Assembly (NCBI GenBank): GCA_017442085.1
Contig: JAFSAW010000005.1
Location: 1 to 32,347, forward strand
From: Oscillospiraceae bacterium
Lineage (GTDB): Bacteria > Bacillota > Clostridia > Oscillospirales > Ruminococcaceae
Reading direction: 5' to 3'
Length of the DNA: 32,347 nucleotides
Under the pieces are notes generated by a model, which was given only the letters and a program-made list of their open reading frames with translations, was not told the DNA's origin and ran no database searches. Shown in pieces: positions 31,275-32,347 of this stretch. Both the position numbers and the translations under genes were made by a program. Numbering within the stretch: the first letter of the stretch is position 1; each line of letters starts with the position of its first letter.

Positions 31275-31871
31275 ATGAGCGAAATGGAAAATATGCCACA
31301 GGAAGAAATGGAGATTGACACTCCTGGCACAGAAGAAGCTGTGGAAGCTGCGGCAGAAGAAAAGACAGACAAAAAGAAAAAGGACAAAAAAGTAGATATC
31401 AAGAAAACTCTTGAAAACCTTCTGAATACAGAAAAGAAGCTGGAAGACACCCAGAAAGAACTGGACAGCACGAAAGATGCTTTCCAGAGAACTCTGGCAG
31501 AGTACGACAACTACCGCAAAAGAACAGCCAAGGAAAAGACAGAAAACTTTGCACTTGGCAAAATCCAGGCAGTTACAGACCTGCTTCCGGTGCTTGACAC
31601 TCTGGAATTTGCACTCAATGCACCATGCCAGGACGAAAGCTATAAAAAGGGCATAGAAATGGTTATGACCCAGGCAATGAACGCTTTTGGCAAGATGGGC
31701 GTTGAAAAGATAGAAGCTGTAGGCGCAGAATTCAACCCTAACTTCCATGCAGCAGTAATGCAGGAAGAAAGCGAAGAATTTGAAAGCGGTTTTGTAACAA
31801 AGGAACTGCAGAAGGGCTACAAAATGGGCGACAAGGTTATCCGTCCGTCCACAGTTGTGGTTGCACAGTAA
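31275..31871 (+). CDS. grpE: Nucleotide exchange factor GrpE
   Basis: Co-chaperone of 198 aa that drives ADP release from DnaK. An acidic N-terminus and Lys-rich stretch (about 1-45) lead into a long coiled-coil dimer helix (about 50-90) with AEYDNYRKRTAKEKTENF. The four-helix and beta-wing part follows, including LLPVLDTLEFAL, GAEFNPNFHAAVMQEE and the terminal GYKMGDKVIRPSTVVVA. It begins two bases after the hrcA stop, with AAAGG inside the hrcA end, so the two are co-translated or at least co-transcribed. Confidence 0.97.
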   Translation: MSEMENMPQEEMEIDTPGTEEAVEAAAEEKTDKKKKDKKVDIKKTLENLLNTEKKLEDTQKELDSTKDAFQRTLAEYDNYRKRTAKEKTENFALGKIQAVTDLLPVLDTLEFALNAPCQDESYKKGIEMVMTQAMNAFGKMGVEKIEAVGAEFNPNFHAAVMQEESEEFESGFVTKELQKGYKMGDKVIRPSTVVVAQ

Positions 31872-31888
31872 CAACCCCGCCGAATGAG

Positions 31889-31993
31889 CTTTGCACATTT
31901 AAAGCTTGCGCTTTCCCGTCGGATTGCCGACGGCGGCGTGAACGTTGAAACGCAAGGGTAGTTTGCAAAGGATGTTAATTCTACCGTTGCGTT
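31889..31993 (+). other. Structured grpE-dnaK intergenic region with alternative hairpins
   Basis: A nested palindrome (CTTTGCA/TGCAAAG at 31889 and 31964, CTTGCG/CGCAAG at 31905 and 31951) surrounds a hairpin CCGTCGG-ATTG-CCGACGG (31916-31933). The 3' arm can instead pair as AACGCAAGGGTAG (about 31949-31961) with CTACCGTTGCGTT (31981-31993, one mismatch). The two folds exclude each other. It may control or process the dnaK message, or be a small repeat insertion. Confidence 0.6.
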
Positions 31994-32008
31994 ATAACAA
32001 ATAAGTTT

Positions 32009-32029
32009 ATAAATGCAGATTGCATTTAT
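32009..32029 (+). other. Small hairpin ahead of dnaK
   Basis: A perfect 9-bp stem ATAAATGCA / TGCATTTAT with a three-base loop lies about 60 bases before the dnaK start; no T-run follows. Confidence 0.5.
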
Positions 32030-32045
32030 CATAAATTCAGTTTAA

Positions 32046-32347
<302 letters not shown>

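Overview
The window looks like a chromosomal segment of a low-to-medium G+C Gram-positive gut Clostridium relative (class Clostridia, Oscillospiraceae/Ruminococcaceae-like). This is inferred from the phenylalanine T-box ahead of pheST, an IreB-family protein, strong AAGGAGG ribosome sites with some TTG/GTG starts, lipobox-containing lipoproteins, and the lepA / hrcA-grpE-dnaK arrangement. I saw no rRNA, tRNA, CRISPR array, transposase or integrase. Nearly all of the window is housekeeping or sugar metabolism.

Layout. (1) 66-2554, minus strand: threonine catabolism, tdh then kbl. The tdh copy carries a one-base frameshift in an A-run near its 3' end. (2) 2732-6493, plus: sigma-A-type promoter, Phe T-box with UUC specifier, pheS, pheT. 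(3) 6504-7166, plus: an IreB-family regulator gene and an unrecognised 92-aa protein, closed by a strong terminator. (4) 7167-10079, plus: an AT-richer two-gene cassette (a polytopic GT-C-like membrane protein and a polyprenol-phosphate glycosyltransferase) lying between two perfect 106-bp direct repeats. The repeat is the 3' end of the 92-aa gene plus its terminator. (5) 10201-17140, minus: a maltodextrin/alpha-glucan utilisation operon (binding lipoprotein, two permeases, LacI regulator, MsmK/UgpC-type ATPase, MalQ). It has a perfect 18-bp LacI-type operator just downstream of its promoter and an intercistronic hairpin after the binding-protein gene. (6) 17284-20402, plus: a DUF624-like membrane protein and a DUF2142-like membrane protein. 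(7) 20449-22016, minus: a palindromic repeat, tcdA, a candidate 6S-like RNA and a DUF1292 protein. (8) 22116-27178, plus: lipoprotein cyclophilin, cardiolipin synthase, RidA, a family-2 glycosyltransferase and a membrane-anchored SH3-like protein. (9) 27200-29819, minus: a second copy of the palindromic repeat, a histidine phosphatase and lepA. (10) 29892-32347, plus: a regulatory intergenic region with a variant CIRCE operator and extra copies of its half-site, then hrcA, grpE and the first 86 codons of dnaK.

The most unusual items are the 106-bp-repeat-flanked glycosylation cassette, which looks like a recent insertion able to excise by homologous recombination, and the altered, multiplied CIRCE half-sites (TTAGCAGTC/GACTGCTAA instead of TTAGCACTC/GAGTGCTAA) in front of hrcA. 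Smaller points are the tdh frameshift, a pair of palindromic repeats sitting in two convergent gene junctions, a structured grpE-dnaK intergenic region, and a candidate 6S RNA beside tcdA. Function calls rest on recognised motifs and family knowledge; no database search was possible.
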